A DNA stretch of 59,181 bases from Gammaproteobacteria bacterium (GTDB lineage Bacteria; Pseudomonadota; Gammaproteobacteria; Steroidobacterales; Foliamicaceae). The notes below the pieces were generated by a model. It was not told the DNA's origin, ran no database searches, and saw only the letters and a program-made list of their open reading frames with translations. Location: NCBI GenBank assembly GCA_026707445.1, contig JAPOWV010000043.1, forward strand, positions 1-59,181, read 5' to 3'. Below are positions 26,616-35,860 of the stretch, one piece after another (the first letter of the stretch is position 1; each line of letters opens with the position of its first letter). The position numbers were made by a program, and so were the translations under genes.

Positions 26616-27709
26616 CACGGCTCCAGCAGGTCGAGACCCGGCAAAGCGGCAGCCGCTGCGGGCGATAGCTGGCGGTGGTGAATGAGAAACAACATGTCAC
26701 GTGCCCGGGTGCAGAGCATATACATTACTCTTTTCTGCGTGGCTGTGCGGCACGGAACGAAGCGCTCAAGTTCCAGTATGAAAACGGCATCGAACTCCTG
26801 ACCTTTCGCGGACTTCGCGTTCAGTATGGTTATTCCTTCTTCAAGCATATTGACGGAGTCCTCATTTCGCTGCTCATGCGAGTAGAGGTTGACCCGTCTC
26901 GACTTCAGCTTTTCTGCGAGTTGCTGATGAAGCTTGCGCCCCGTGTCATTGGCATGAACGACGATACCGATACTCCCGCCGCGGGTGCGAATCCAGTTGG
27001 ACACACGTTCTATGGTTTCCGGCAGTCCGCATTGGATCAAGCGGGGCCGGTCACCGGTAGGCATGCGCTTCACTTCGGCCGCGGGGAGGCGACCGCTGTG
27101 GAAATGCTCGGCAAGGCGAGCTATCTCGGGTGTGTTCCGGTGATTCCGGCTCAGGAGCATCGGGTCATCTAGGCCGACTGCGTTCTTGATTTCTTCTAAT
27201 GTCGTTCTTTGATCATCAAGCGTCTGATCCTCGTCCGCAAAGATCGACATCGTTCTGGCGCAGCACCGTGACGCATACCGAAAGAAGCCTGCCGGTAGGC
27301 TCTGAGCTTCATCCACGACGAGGTGCTGCAGGTTAGGTTGCCGTTCCATTTCTGCCATGCGTTTAAGCATATCGCTCCATCGAAAATCATATGGGTCTTG
27401 TGGAGTTCCGGGCGGCTCGCGCCCCGTCGCGTTCGTGTAGTGCCGATAAACGAAACTATGCATGGTTCTGGGCTGGACACGTGGATCGTCCTTTATCAGC
27501 GAGAGCAGCCGTCGCAGCATACGGTTATAAGTTACAAGCGGCGCCGGTTGTTTGTGCAACCGCGCCGCGTCACTAGCTCGTGTCACTGCGAGAACCGTTT
27601 TCCCGGACCCCGGTGGGCCGGCGACAAACAGGGAACGGTCACGGGGATACTCCAGCACATCGAGTTGTTCTGGTTCGCGGCGGAATTCCTCGTAAGTCGG
27701 CAGCTTCAT
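26615..27709 (-). CDS. Compact superfamily 1 (UvrD/Rep-like) helicase
   Basis: A 364-aa ATPase. Walker A is GPPGSGKT (residues 31-38), Walker B is VVDEAQ (131-136), motif III is represented by FADEDQTL (about 156-163), and the second RecA domain has LSRNHRN, SAKGQEFDAVFILE and MLCTRARDML as motifs IV-VI. The core is complete, but the accessory 1B/2B insertions of UvrD are missing, so it is about half the usual length. It should translocate on single-stranded nucleic acid. AGGAGG precedes the ATG. The gene overlaps both neighbours (4 nt with the methyltransferase, 1 nt with the AlkB gene), so the three products are made together. Confidence 0.88.
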   Translation of the reverse strand: MKLPTYEEFRREPEQLDVLEYPRDRSLFVAGPPGSGKTVLAVTRASDAARLHKQPAPLVTYNRMLRRLLSLIKDDPRVQPRTMHSFVYRHYTNATGREPPGTPQDPYDFRWSDMLKRMAEMERQPNLQHLVVDEAQSLPAGFFRYASRCCARTMSIFADEDQTLDDQRTTLEEIKNAVGLDDPMLLSRNHRNTPEIARLAEHFHSGRLPAAEVKRMPTGDRPRLIQCGLPETIERVSNWIRTRGGSIGIVVHANDTGRKLHQQLAEKLKSRRVNLYSHEQRNEDSVNMLEEGITILNAKSAKGQEFDAVFILELERFVPCRTATQKRVMYMLCTRARDMLFLIHHRQLSPAAAAALPGLDLLEP

Positions 27710-28605
27710 TTCGCCTCCTGAAGCGGCAACGTGGTCTGGCGTGCACGGTATAGCAATCCGTATCGAAGCCGCCTGTTCACGCCAGTGCGTTCGGGGCGGA
27801 GGTGTCCACGACCGTGCGCAAGTTCATCAAAATCCAGTTCACGCAGGCTGTCACGGAACGCCGGGTAATTCCGATTGACATTGTCTCTAGGCGAGTTGGT
27901 GTAAAGCACCGTCACCTCGCCATAACTGAGTCTATTGAGCAATTCTCCTATATCTTCAACAAGCCGGGTAACACGCTCGCGCTCAACGAGCGTCGGGCTC
28001 GCGAGCAGATAGGAAACGATAACAATTACCGGACGCCACCCGCGGGTGTTAGGCCAAGTGAATGTCGGCAGGTCGTCAGTCCAATACCTGCGGACCGATG
28101 GCATGCTCTCGCTGAAATCCCGAGTTGCCGCCTCCGCCAAGTTTTCACCGAACTGCCGCATCGTCTTCGATCGATCCATGCCGATATAGTCGAAGCGCGC
28201 CTCCGGTCCCAGAACACCTGCAAACGCGAGTCCGCCGGTGAACGGGCCGCATCCCAGATCGATGACGATAGGCTCGCCATCCGGTGGCTGGCTTGTGAAG
28301 ATTTGGCTGAATGCCTCGGTGAGCTCCTCCAGATGTCCGAGTTGGTTCAGGTAACAATAGAGTAATACGCGATCTTCGGGCGACAAGTCGCGCCAGGGTT
28401 CATCGAAACACGCCTGTCCTCCGCCGATGGCCTCAAAGGCCTCGTCGCTAGACCATCCAAGGAGAGAAGATCCTGTCGAACGCGAATCCTGCTGCACTAC
28501 ATCCACAACCAGCCTTTTGCGTAGTTGCCGCAGCCAGTCAGGTAGTTGGGTTGTCGTGTCGGTAGTAGCCATCGATTCGGCAGTATATGTTGTGTCCAGC
28601 GTCAT
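27706..28605 (-). CDS. Class I SAM-dependent methyltransferase-like protein, first gene of the helicase/AlkB operon
   Basis: A 299-aa protein with a Rossmann methyltransferase core. Motif I is IVIDLGCGPFTGG (about residues 113-125), followed by YIGMDRSKTM, which fits the acidic residue that binds the SAM ribose. The N-terminal ~100 residues (WLRQLRKRLVVDVVQQD, LSPEDRVLLYCYLNQLG) are helical and not recognised. No target-recognition domain or DPPY motif is visible, so the substrate could be nucleic acid, protein or a small molecule. The ATG at 28605 is used; an ATG at codon 12 is possible. The stop overlaps the helicase ATG by 4 nt. Confidence 0.78.
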   Translation of the reverse strand: MTLDTTYTAESMATTDTTTQLPDWLRQLRKRLVVDVVQQDSRSTGSSLLGWSSDEAFEAIGGGQACFDEPWRDLSPEDRVLLYCYLNQLGHLEELTEAFSQIFTSQPPDGEPIVIDLGCGPFTGGLAFAGVLGPEARFDYIGMDRSKTMRQFGENLAEAATRDFSESMPSVRRYWTDDLPTFTWPNTRGWRPVIVIVSYLLASPTLVERERVTRLVEDIGELLNRLSYGEVTVLYTNSPRDNVNRNYPAFRDSLRELDFDELAHGRGHLRPERTGVNRRLRYGLLYRARQTTLPLQEAK

Positions 28606-28713
28606 ACGCTGGATTCCGGAGTCAATAATCTCAGATGACGGGAGACGGGAAGGTTGTTATGATCCCGTGCTTTCTTATCTGTCTTGAAGTTTCTTCGGCC
28701 GGGAGAGGACTAC

Positions 28714-31671
28714 ATGCGATTTTCGATCATTCTCTGGGCAATGGTGCAGGCATTGCGGTTCACCAGGCTCCGCTACGCCGAGTTCAGGAACCGCCTGAAG
28801 GAAAGAAACGTCATTGCGCAATTCAAGCTGCTGGACAACTCCGCCGGCCGCTGGGTCCAGATCGAAAACGGCAGGATCCGCTCAGGCAAGGGCATTCATG
28901 AGAACCCCGATTTTGCGGTGATCTTCAAGAACAGGGCGATCGCCGAAGAATTCCTGACGCCTCCTTTCGACCAATTGGTGCGCGTGGACGCCGCCAAGAA
29001 CTTCAAGCTGACCGTGGAAGGATCGGACGAGGCGTCCGTCTGGTTCATGATCACGCTGAACCGCATGCAGTCCATCCGCTGGAAGATCGGCACCGACATG
29101 GGCGACGGCGTGACCCGCTACACCAACGGCACCAACGGCGGGCCGATCTTCGTCTATGTGAAGGAAGGCAAGATCATCCGCATTACCCCCGTGGACTTCG
29201 ACAAGGACGACGCGCCTTCATGGACCATCAGGGCCCGGGGCAAGGAATTCACGCCGCCGCGGCGCACCACGCTGGCCGCCCACGGCCTCTGTCAGAAGTC
29301 CATGGTCTATTCGAAGAACCGGATCCTTCATCCGATGAAGCGGGTGGACTTCGATGTCGACGGCGAGCGCAACATCCAGAACCGCGGCAAGTCGGAGTTC
29401 GTGCGGATCAGCTGGGACGAGGCGCTGGACATCGTGGTCAAGGAAATCAAGCGCTCCAAGAAGCACGGCCCCGGCGCGGTGCTGGTCACGCACGGCTCGC
29501 ACCACCAGTGGGGCAACCTGGGGCACTACCTGAGCGCCTTCAACCGCTTCTGGAACCTGATCGGCTGCTCCAAGCTGCACAACAACCCCGATAGCTGGGA
29601 GGGCTGGTACTGGGGCGCCATGCACCACTGGGGCAACAGCCTGAGGCTGGGCACCCCGGAGTTCTACGGCACCGTGGAGGACTGCCTGAAGGAAGCGGAG
29701 CTGATGGTGTTCTGGTCGAGCGACCCGGACGCCAGCTACGGCTACGAGGGCACCGTCCGGCGCGAGTGGGCCAGGGAGCTGGGCATCCCCATGGTCCACA
29801 TCGACCCGTTTTTGAACCACACGGCCGCGCATCTGGGCGGCAAGTGGATCTCGCCCAAGCCGGGCACCGATTCCGCGCTGGCCCAGGCGCTTTGCTACGT
29901 CTGGATCACCGAGGACCTCTACGACAAGGAGTTCGTCGAGAAGCGCACCACCGGCTTCGGCGAATGGAAGGCCTACGTCCTCGGCGAGTCCGACGGTACG
30001 CCGAAGACGCCCGAATGGCAGGAAGCGGAGACTCGGGTGCCGGCGCGCGAGGTCCGGGCGCTAGCCCGCCAATGGGGCAGCAAGAAGACCTATCTGGGCG
30101 CCGGCGGCTGGGGCTGCGGCCTGGGCGGCGCCGGACGCGGCCCCATGGGCGTTCAGTGGGCGCGGATGATGACCATCCTGGGCGCGATGCAGGGCTTCGG
30201 CCGGGCAGGCGTGAACTTCGGCAACCTCCAGTTCGGGGCCCCGCTGGACTTCTCCTTCTACTTCCCCGGCTATGCCGAAGGCAGCATGTCGGGCGAGCTG
30301 ACCTACAGCGCCAACGCGGCCAACAACTACCAGCGCATGCCGCACGTCGTGACGATGAACTCGTCGCGCCAGAACATTCCCAAGATCCGCCTACCGGAGG
30401 CGATCATGGAAGGCAGCGCGATAGGCTTCCTCACCGACGTCTCCTCCGTGCGCGGCCAGTTCCTGCGCTTCGGCTACCCGGCGCCCGGTCACGCCAAGAT
30501 CCAGATGATGTACAAGTACGGCAGCCCCAACTTCGGCACGATGGTCGATTCGAACCGCTGGGTGCAGATGTACCAGTCGGAGAACCTGCCGTTCGTCGTC
30601 AACCAGTCGATCTGGTGGGAGGGCGAGACGCCGTACTCGGACGTCATTCTTCCGGCCTGCACCGTATTCGAGCGCTGGGACATCGGCGAGTACTACAACG
30701 TCGGCGCGGGCTACGTGCACCACATGTTCTCGATGGTCAATCACCGCGTGGTGTCGCTGCAGCACAAGTGCATCGAGCCGCTGGGCGAGTCGAAGTCCGA
30801 CTACGACATCTTCCTGGCCGTGATCGAGCGCCTGGGCCTGGGCGCGATGTACTCGGAGGGCGGCAACACCGAACTGGACTGGTGCAAGCGCGTGTTCGAT
30901 TCGTCCGACGTGGCCAAGCACACCACCTGGCAGGAGTTCCTGAAGAAGGGCTATTTCGTCGTGCCGGCGGACCCGGCGGACGCGCGCGCTCCCACCGCCA
31001 ACCGCTGGTACTACGAAGGCCGGAAGAAGGACACGCCCGAGCCCTATCCGCTGCCGGCGGACTACGTGGGCGAGTTCGGCGAAGGACTGCAGACGACGTC
31101 CGGCAAGTTCGAGTTCCTGCCCGAGACGCTGAACCAGATCGACGACCCGGCGCGGCCGCCGCTCAACAAGTACCAGAAGAGCTACGAGAACGCCGAGGCC
31201 GAACCGGCCCTGGCGGACTTTCCGTTGCAACTGCTGACGCCGCACACGCGGTATCCGTTCCACATCATGGGTGACGACGAGGGCTGCACGCTGCAGGACA
31301 TCCGCGAGCACCGCGTCACGGTGAACGGCCATTCCTACCTGGTGGCGCGCGTCAACCGCGAGGACGCGGAGGCCAGAGGGGTCGAGGACGACGACCTCAT
31401 ACGCCTGTGGAACCTCAGGGGCTCGGTGGTCTGCGCCGCCCAGGTCACGGACCGGCTGCGTCCGGGCGTGGTCAGCGCCTGCACCGGGTCGGCCCAGTAC
31501 CGGCCTGTCGGGGAGCCCGGCAACTCGACCGACCTGGGCGGCTGCGTGAACATGCTCAATCCCAAGAAAACCATTACCGAGCAGGCCAGCGGCATGGCGC
31601 CCAACACGTCGCTGATCCAGTTCGAGAAATGGACCGGCGTCGATACCTGGCAACGGGCGGAGGCGGCGTGA
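28714..31671 (+). CDS. Pyrogallol transhydroxylase-like molybdopterin enzyme, large subunit, with N-terminal SCP2-like domain
   Basis: A 985-aa member of the DMSO-reductase family. Two parts are visible. Residues ~35-115 look like an SCP2 sterol-carrier fold (GRWVQIENGRI, NPDFAVIFKN, FKLTVEGSDEASVWFMITL). Residues ~130-985 are the molybdopterin enzyme. The segment NNPDSWEGWYWGAMHHWGN matches pyrogallol-phloroglucinol transhydroxylase; Ser294 in it is the likely Mo ligand. No Tat signal and no N-terminal CxxC Fe-S motif is present, as expected for a cytoplasmic transhydroxylase. I use the ATG at 28714, with GGGAGAGG just upstream, rather than an in-frame TTG at 28684. It overlaps the Fe-S subunit gene by one base. 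The exact substrate is inferred: hydroxylated aromatic rings. Confidence 0.87.
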   Translation: MRFSIILWAMVQALRFTRLRYAEFRNRLKERNVIAQFKLLDNSAGRWVQIENGRIRSGKGIHENPDFAVIFKNRAIAEEFLTPPFDQLVRVDAAKNFKLTVEGSDEASVWFMITLNRMQSIRWKIGTDMGDGVTRYTNGTNGGPIFVYVKEGKIIRITPVDFDKDDAPSWTIRARGKEFTPPRRTTLAAHGLCQKSMVYSKNRILHPMKRVDFDVDGERNIQNRGKSEFVRISWDEALDIVVKEIKRSKKHGPGAVLVTHGSHHQWGNLGHYLSAFNRFWNLIGCSKLHNNPDSWEGWYWGAMHHWGNSLRLGTPEFYGTVEDCLKEAELMVFWSSDPDASYGYEGTVRREWARELGIPMVHIDPFLNHTAAHLGGKWISPKPGTDSALAQALCYVWITEDLYDKEFVEKRTTGFGEWKAYVLGESDGTPKTPEWQEAETRVPAREVRALARQWGSKKTYLGAGGWGCGLGGAGRGPMGVQWARMMTILGAMQGFGRAGVNFGNLQFGAPLDFSFYFPGYAEGSMSGELTYSANAANNYQRMPHVVTMNSSRQNIPKIRLPEAIMEGSAIGFLTDVSSVRGQFLRFGYPAPGHAKIQMMYKYGSPNFGTMVDSNRWVQMYQSENLPFVVNQSIWWEGETPYSDVILPACTVFERWDIGEYYNVGAGYVHHMFSMVNHRVVSLQHKCIEPLGESKSDYDIFLAVIERLGLGAMYSEGGNTELDWCKRVFDSSDVAKHTTWQEFLKKGYFVVPADPADARAPTANRWYYEGRKKDTPEPYPLPADYVGEFGEGLQTTSGKFEFLPETLNQIDDPARPPLNKYQKSYENAEAEPALADFPLQLLTPHTRYPFHIMGDDEGCTLQDIREHRVTVNGHSYLVARVNREDAEARGVEDDDLIRLWNLRGSVVCAAQVTDRLRPGVVSACTGSAQYRPVGEPGNSTDLGGCVNMLNPKKTITEQASGMAPNTSLIQFEKWTGVDTWQRAEAA

Positions 31672-32522
31672 TGGCGAAGAAATGGAACATGATCGTCGAT
31701 ATCGAGCGCTGCGATAACTGCCGCAACTGCTTCTTGGCGACGAAGGACGAGCACATCGGCAACGAGTTCCCCGGCTATTCGGCCCCGCAGCCGGATCGCG
31801 GGCACAGCTGGGTGGACATCAAGCGCCACGAGCGCGGCGCCTGGCCGGCGGTCGAGGCGCACTTCATGCCGGTCATGTGCAACCACTGCGACGACGCGCC
31901 GTGCATGAAGGTGGCGAAGGACGGCGCCATCACCAAGCGCTCCGACGGCATCGTGCTGATCGATCCGGAGAAATCGAAGGGACAGAAGGAGATCGTGGAC
32001 GCCTGCCCGTACGGCGCGATCTTCTGGAACGAGGAGGAGCAGGTACCGCAAGCCTGGTTCTTCGACGCGCACCTGCTCGATGGGGGCTGGGACAAGACCC
32101 GCGTGGAGCAGGCCTGCCCCACCAACGTGTTTCGCTCGCTCAAGGTCGAGGACAAGGAGATGCAGCGCATCGCCGAGGAGGAGGACCTGGAGGTCCTGAA
32201 GCCCGAGTTGGGTTCACGGCCGCGCGTGTATTACAAGAACATGCACCTGATGACCCAGTGCTTCGTGGCCGGGTCGGTCGTGGTCGATGTGAACGGCGTC
32301 GAGGAGTGCGCCGGCGACGTCGAAGTCGTGCTCAGCCGGGACGGCTCGGAGGTGGCGCGAACGGCCACCGACATGTTCGGCGACTTCCGCTTCGACAGGC
32401 TGGAAACGGACAGCGGTTCGTACCAACTGGAATTCAAGGCGGATTCAGGCGCCGCATCCGCGCAGTTCGAACTGGGCGAGGAAAGCCTTTATCTCGGCGC
32501 CATAGCACTGGCCGGCGCCTGA
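31671..32522 (+). CDS. Transhydroxylase-like iron-sulfur subunit with C-terminal transthyretin-like domain
   Basis: A 283-aa partner of the molybdenum subunit, overlapping it by one base (TGATG). Residues 1-200 are a ferredoxin-type electron-transfer module: C14, C17 and C20 in CDNCRNC, then CNHCDDAPC, then ACPYGAIFWNEEE and ACPTNVF. Residues ~205-283 are a beta-sandwich of the Cna-B/transthyretin type (VVVDVNGVEECAGDVEVVL, TDMFGDFRFDRLE), the same architecture as the beta subunit of pyrogallol transhydroxylase. Only eight cysteines remain in the ferredoxin part; the fourth Cys of the first motif is Thr and the CxxC before AHLL is missing, so probably fewer than three clusters form. Confidence 0.88.
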   Translation: MAKKWNMIVDIERCDNCRNCFLATKDEHIGNEFPGYSAPQPDRGHSWVDIKRHERGAWPAVEAHFMPVMCNHCDDAPCMKVAKDGAITKRSDGIVLIDPEKSKGQKEIVDACPYGAIFWNEEEQVPQAWFFDAHLLDGGWDKTRVEQACPTNVFRSLKVEDKEMQRIAEEEDLEVLKPELGSRPRVYYKNMHLMTQCFVAGSVVVDVNGVEECAGDVEVVLSRDGSEVARTATDMFGDFRFDRLETDSGSYQLEFKADSGAASAQFELGEESLYLGAIALAGA

Positions 32523-32538
32523 ATCCCGGCCGCCTGCG

Positions 32539-34179
32539 TCAGGTCAGCGCAAAGCCGGCGTAACCCTCTTCGACGACCTGCCCGCATCGCTCCACGTAGG
32601 CCGGGAAGCCGCCCACGTACGGTAGGAAGCCGCCCGGTTTGCCGGGGATATTGGCGCCCGTGTACCAGGACGCGCAATTGCCGCGTATCGAGCGCTGCGC
32701 GACCTCGTCGTTGTGGACCGCCCAGGCGTCCTCGTGTTGTGCCTCGGCTTCGATCGCATCCAGTCCGCGCTCGCGCATGTGCACGAGGCAATCGGCGATC
32801 CAGTCCACGTGCTGCTCCACGCCCGTGACCATGTTGATCAGCACCGACGGACTGCCCGGGCCGTTCACCATGAACAGGTTGGGGAAGCCGTGGGTCGCCA
32901 GGCCGAGATAAACGCGCGGGCCGTCCGTCCACTTCTCGCGCAGTAACAGGCCGTTGCGGCCGCGCAGGTCCATGGCCAGCAGCGCGCCGGTGATCGCGTC
33001 GTAGCCGGTGGCGAACACGATGGCGTCCACCGAGTGCACGGTTTCGCCAACGCGAATGCCCTCCGGCACGATGTCGGCAATCGGATCCCTGCTGATGTCC
33101 ACCAGGGTCACGTTGTCGCGGTTGTAGGTGGGGTAGTAATCCGTGTCCACGCACATGCGCTTGCAGCCCAGCGGGAAGTCGGGCGTCAGAAGTTCGGCTA
33201 CCTTCTCGTCGTCCACGAGTTCGCCGATCTTGCGGCGCACGAAGTCGGACGCGGTCCGGTTGGCTTCCGCGTCGAACAACACATCGGCGAACGCGCCCTG
33301 GAACGCCAGCCCGAAGTCCCCCCACCAGCGCTCGTACACATCCTCGCGCTCCCGGTCGGAAACGGCCAGCGCGGAGCGGCCCGCGGGTTTGAACGGCAGC
33401 GCGGTGAAGCCCTTCATCGATTCAGCCCGAATCTCGCCGTAACGGGATTTGACCTCGTTCAATTCATTCGGATCGAGCGGCCGGTTGCCGGCCGGAACGG
33501 CGTAATTGGGCGTGCGCTGGAACACGGTGACATGCCCGGCCTGCGCCGCGATCAGCGGGATGCACTGGATGCCGGACGACCCCGTCCCGATCACGGCCAC
33601 CTTCAGGCCCGTGAAATCGACTTCCTCATGCGGCCACTGGCCGGTGTGATACGTGTCGCCGGCGAACGTGTCGCGCCCGGGAATGTCCGGGAGGTTGGGC
33701 GTCGACAGCACGCCGCTCGCCATGACGCAGAAGCGCGCCCTGTGCGTTTGCCCGTCGTCGGTCGTGACCGTCCAGTGCGATGGGGTCTGATCGGAAGCCT
33801 CCTCAAACGTGGCCGCCGTGACGCGCGTGTTGAACTGAATGTCGCGGCGCAGGTCGAACCGGTCGGCCACGTGCCGGATATACGACAGGATTTCCGGCTG
33901 CGACGCATACCGCTCCGTCCATTTCCACTCCTGCTGAAGATCGTCGTCGAACTGGTACGAGTAATAGATGCTCTCGATATCGCAGCGGCACCCCGGATAG
34001 CGGTTCCAGTACCAGGTTCCGCCCACGTCGCCGCCCGCTTCGAAGGCCCGCACGGAAAAACCCTGCCGGCGGAACTTGTACAGTGCGTAAACGCCGGCGA
34101 ACCCGGCGCCGACGACGATCACGTCCAGCAGCGCGCCGGGCGAACCGCTGCCCGCGGCCCGCTCAGGCACTTCGCTCAC
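32539..34179 (-). CDS. Baeyer-Villiger-type flavin monooxygenase
   Basis: A ~546-aa FAD/NADPH monooxygenase. The FAD motif is GAGFAG (residues 24-29), the NADPH motif is GTGSSGIQ (about 195-202), and the Baeyer-Villiger fingerprint FAGDTYHTGQWP (FxGxxxHxxxWP) lies just before it. Such enzymes turn ketones into esters or lactones, often on cyclic or steroid substrates. The GTG at 34179 overlaps the upstream amidohydrolase stop by 4 nt and is preferred; an ATG at 34212 would extend it by 11 residues. It is convergent with the Fe-S subunit, 16 nt apart. The lactone products could feed the hydrolases elsewhere in the window. Confidence 0.9.
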   Translation of the reverse strand: MSEVPERAAGSGSPGALLDVIVVGAGFAGVYALYKFRRQGFSVRAFEAGGDVGGTWYWNRYPGCRCDIESIYYSYQFDDDLQQEWKWTERYASQPEILSYIRHVADRFDLRRDIQFNTRVTAATFEEASDQTPSHWTVTTDDGQTHRARFCVMASGVLSTPNLPDIPGRDTFAGDTYHTGQWPHEEVDFTGLKVAVIGTGSSGIQCIPLIAAQAGHVTVFQRTPNYAVPAGNRPLDPNELNEVKSRYGEIRAESMKGFTALPFKPAGRSALAVSDREREDVYERWWGDFGLAFQGAFADVLFDAEANRTASDFVRRKIGELVDDEKVAELLTPDFPLGCKRMCVDTDYYPTYNRDNVTLVDISRDPIADIVPEGIRVGETVHSVDAIVFATGYDAITGALLAMDLRGRNGLLLREKWTDGPRVYLGLATHGFPNLFMVNGPGSPSVLINMVTGVEQHVDWIADCLVHMRERGLDAIEAEAQHEDAWAVHNDEVAQRSIRGNCASWYTGANIPGKPGGFLPYVGGFPAYVERCGQVVEEGYAGFALT

Positions 34180-35738
34180 GATTCCGGGTGTGTGCGTGTC
34201 CGCACGGCGCATTCCACCTGGTTGGGGAAGGGTTGATGGTCTTCACGATAGAGCGGCACGATATCTTCTTTCCGGTTGACTTGCACCACGTCCTCGAACG
34301 CGAAAGGGAGTCCCTTGGCTTCATCCGGCAATTCGGCGCAAACGAAATGAGCGCCGACGGCGAACCGGCAGTCGTCCGGCAAGGCGCCGGAAAAGCCTTC
34401 GCGGTTGCCGCTGCGCAGACGCCCGTCTACGTAGGTGGCCATCACGTCCTGCGCCGTCGCGCGCAATAGGTCGTCGAAGGGATCGTCGGACTGCTTTCGG
34501 AACACCATGATGTCGGCCGCCAGCCCCGCGGCCAGCTTGCCCGTGACTGCCTCGATTCCCAGCGCGTAGGCGCCGTTGCCGGTCGCCATCCGCCACAAGG
34601 CTGCCGAAGACAGCGCCGAACTGTCCGACCCGCTACCGTAGAGCTTCGCCGCGCATCGCAGTTCCTCGAGCATGTTGTACGACCCCGACACCGACCAGTC
34701 CGTGCCGATCGCAATCCGCACGTTCTCCCGAAGCAACGCGGGAATATCCACCGTTTCGCCGTACAGCGCGAGGTTGGAGCGGGGCGACCAGACCAGCGTC
34801 ACGTCTAGTTCGCCCAGCCTTCCGATGTCGCCGGAATCCAGGCCCACCCCGTGGATCAGCGAAAAGCGCCGAACGGACTTGCGCGTCGCGACATAGTCAA
34901 GAAAGAACCGGCCTTCGAATCGGGCTACGAGGTCCGTGCCCTCCGCCACGTGCGGGACGTATGGAGTACGCGCGGGAAAGTCGTCCGTCAGCTCCGGACG
35001 AAAGGCTTCCGTGCCGTCGTAGGGAAAGGACCGCAACCGGCGGATGCGTTGCATTACGTTCGGGCCGAAGGGAAACGTCCTCATGTCGGCGGCATACTCG
35101 TATGCCGGGCGCCGCCGAAAGCCGGCATTCTTCGTTAGCCCCGGGACCGCGCCCGACCCGGCGATCAGCGTCGTGCCGGCAAGCAGGTGCCGAAGCTCGA
35201 TCCAGAAGAGCGTCTTCGCATCATCGGTGCCGTCCTTGTACCGAATCTTGTCCGCGCCGTCCCCAAAGCCGGACTCGGGAATCCATTCGTCGCGATGCGC
35301 ATAGACGGGCAGCCTCTCCCGGTCCTGCGCCGTCAGCATCTGGAAGCTGTAGCGCGTGTGCTCGTGCGGATTGATCAGCCCGGGGGACACATAGTTCCTT
35401 CCGCAGTCGAAAACCGCGGCATCTCCCGTTATGGACTCGATTCCGTCTTCGGGCACCAACTCGAGGATCCTGCCCCCGGAAATCAGGACCGCACCGTACT
35501 GTGCGCCGCCCATACCCGTAAGCAGGTTGCCGATGATGAGCGTCCTCTCCGGTCCGGACCCACCCGCCGTGAACCGGCACATCCCCGCCGACGCAGCGAT
35601 TACGGGATCGTTCGAATCGGACTTCTGAGTGGCCGAAGAATCCGTCGCCGCGCCCACTAGCATCGTACAAAAAAGCAACGTTGCCGCCAGCGAAGGAGTC
35701 GCTGGAACACCTTCGGCCCAGATCTTTGATCCATTCAT
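34176..35738 (-). CDS. Exported amidohydrolase family protein
   Basis: A ~520-aa metal-dependent hydrolase with a likely signal sequence (SLAATLLFCTMLVGAA). The first metal site is NPHEH (His-x-His), followed later by His in LIHGVGLD and Asp in IAIGTDWSVSG; the C-terminus re-enters the composite beta domain (LAAGLAADIMVFRK). Amidohydrolases of this subgroup act on amidine, amide or imidazolone-type bonds. The frame is open upstream to 35954, but that region overlaps the divergent pepQ gene, so I use the ATG at 35738, which starts just before the signal peptide. Probably cotranscribed with the monooxygenase. Confidence 0.83.
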   Translation of the reverse strand: MNGSKIWAEGVPATPSLAATLLFCTMLVGAATDSSATQKSDSNDPVIAASAGMCRFTAGGSGPERTLIIGNLLTGMGGAQYGAVLISGGRILELVPEDGIESITGDAAVFDCGRNYVSPGLINPHEHTRYSFQMLTAQDRERLPVYAHRDEWIPESGFGDGADKIRYKDGTDDAKTLFWIELRHLLAGTTLIAGSGAVPGLTKNAGFRRRPAYEYAADMRTFPFGPNVMQRIRRLRSFPYDGTEAFRPELTDDFPARTPYVPHVAEGTDLVARFEGRFFLDYVATRKSVRRFSLIHGVGLDSGDIGRLGELDVTLVWSPRSNLALYGETVDIPALLRENVRIAIGTDWSVSGSYNMLEELRCAAKLYGSGSDSSALSSAALWRMATGNGAYALGIEAVTGKLAAGLAADIMVFRKQSDDPFDDLLRATAQDVMATYVDGRLRSGNREGFSGALPDDCRFAVGAHFVCAELPDEAKGLPFAFEDVVQVNRKEDIVPLYREDHQPFPNQVECAVRTRTHPES

Positions 35739-35860
35739 GACGATGCTGTGTTGGTTTGCGCGCGCAATAGTGCGCCAGGCGCCGGCAACGATCAAGATGC
35801 CCCAGGCAATCTTCGGTACACTCCGGCAAGTGCGCAAGCCAGCGCTGATGGAGGCCGCAA

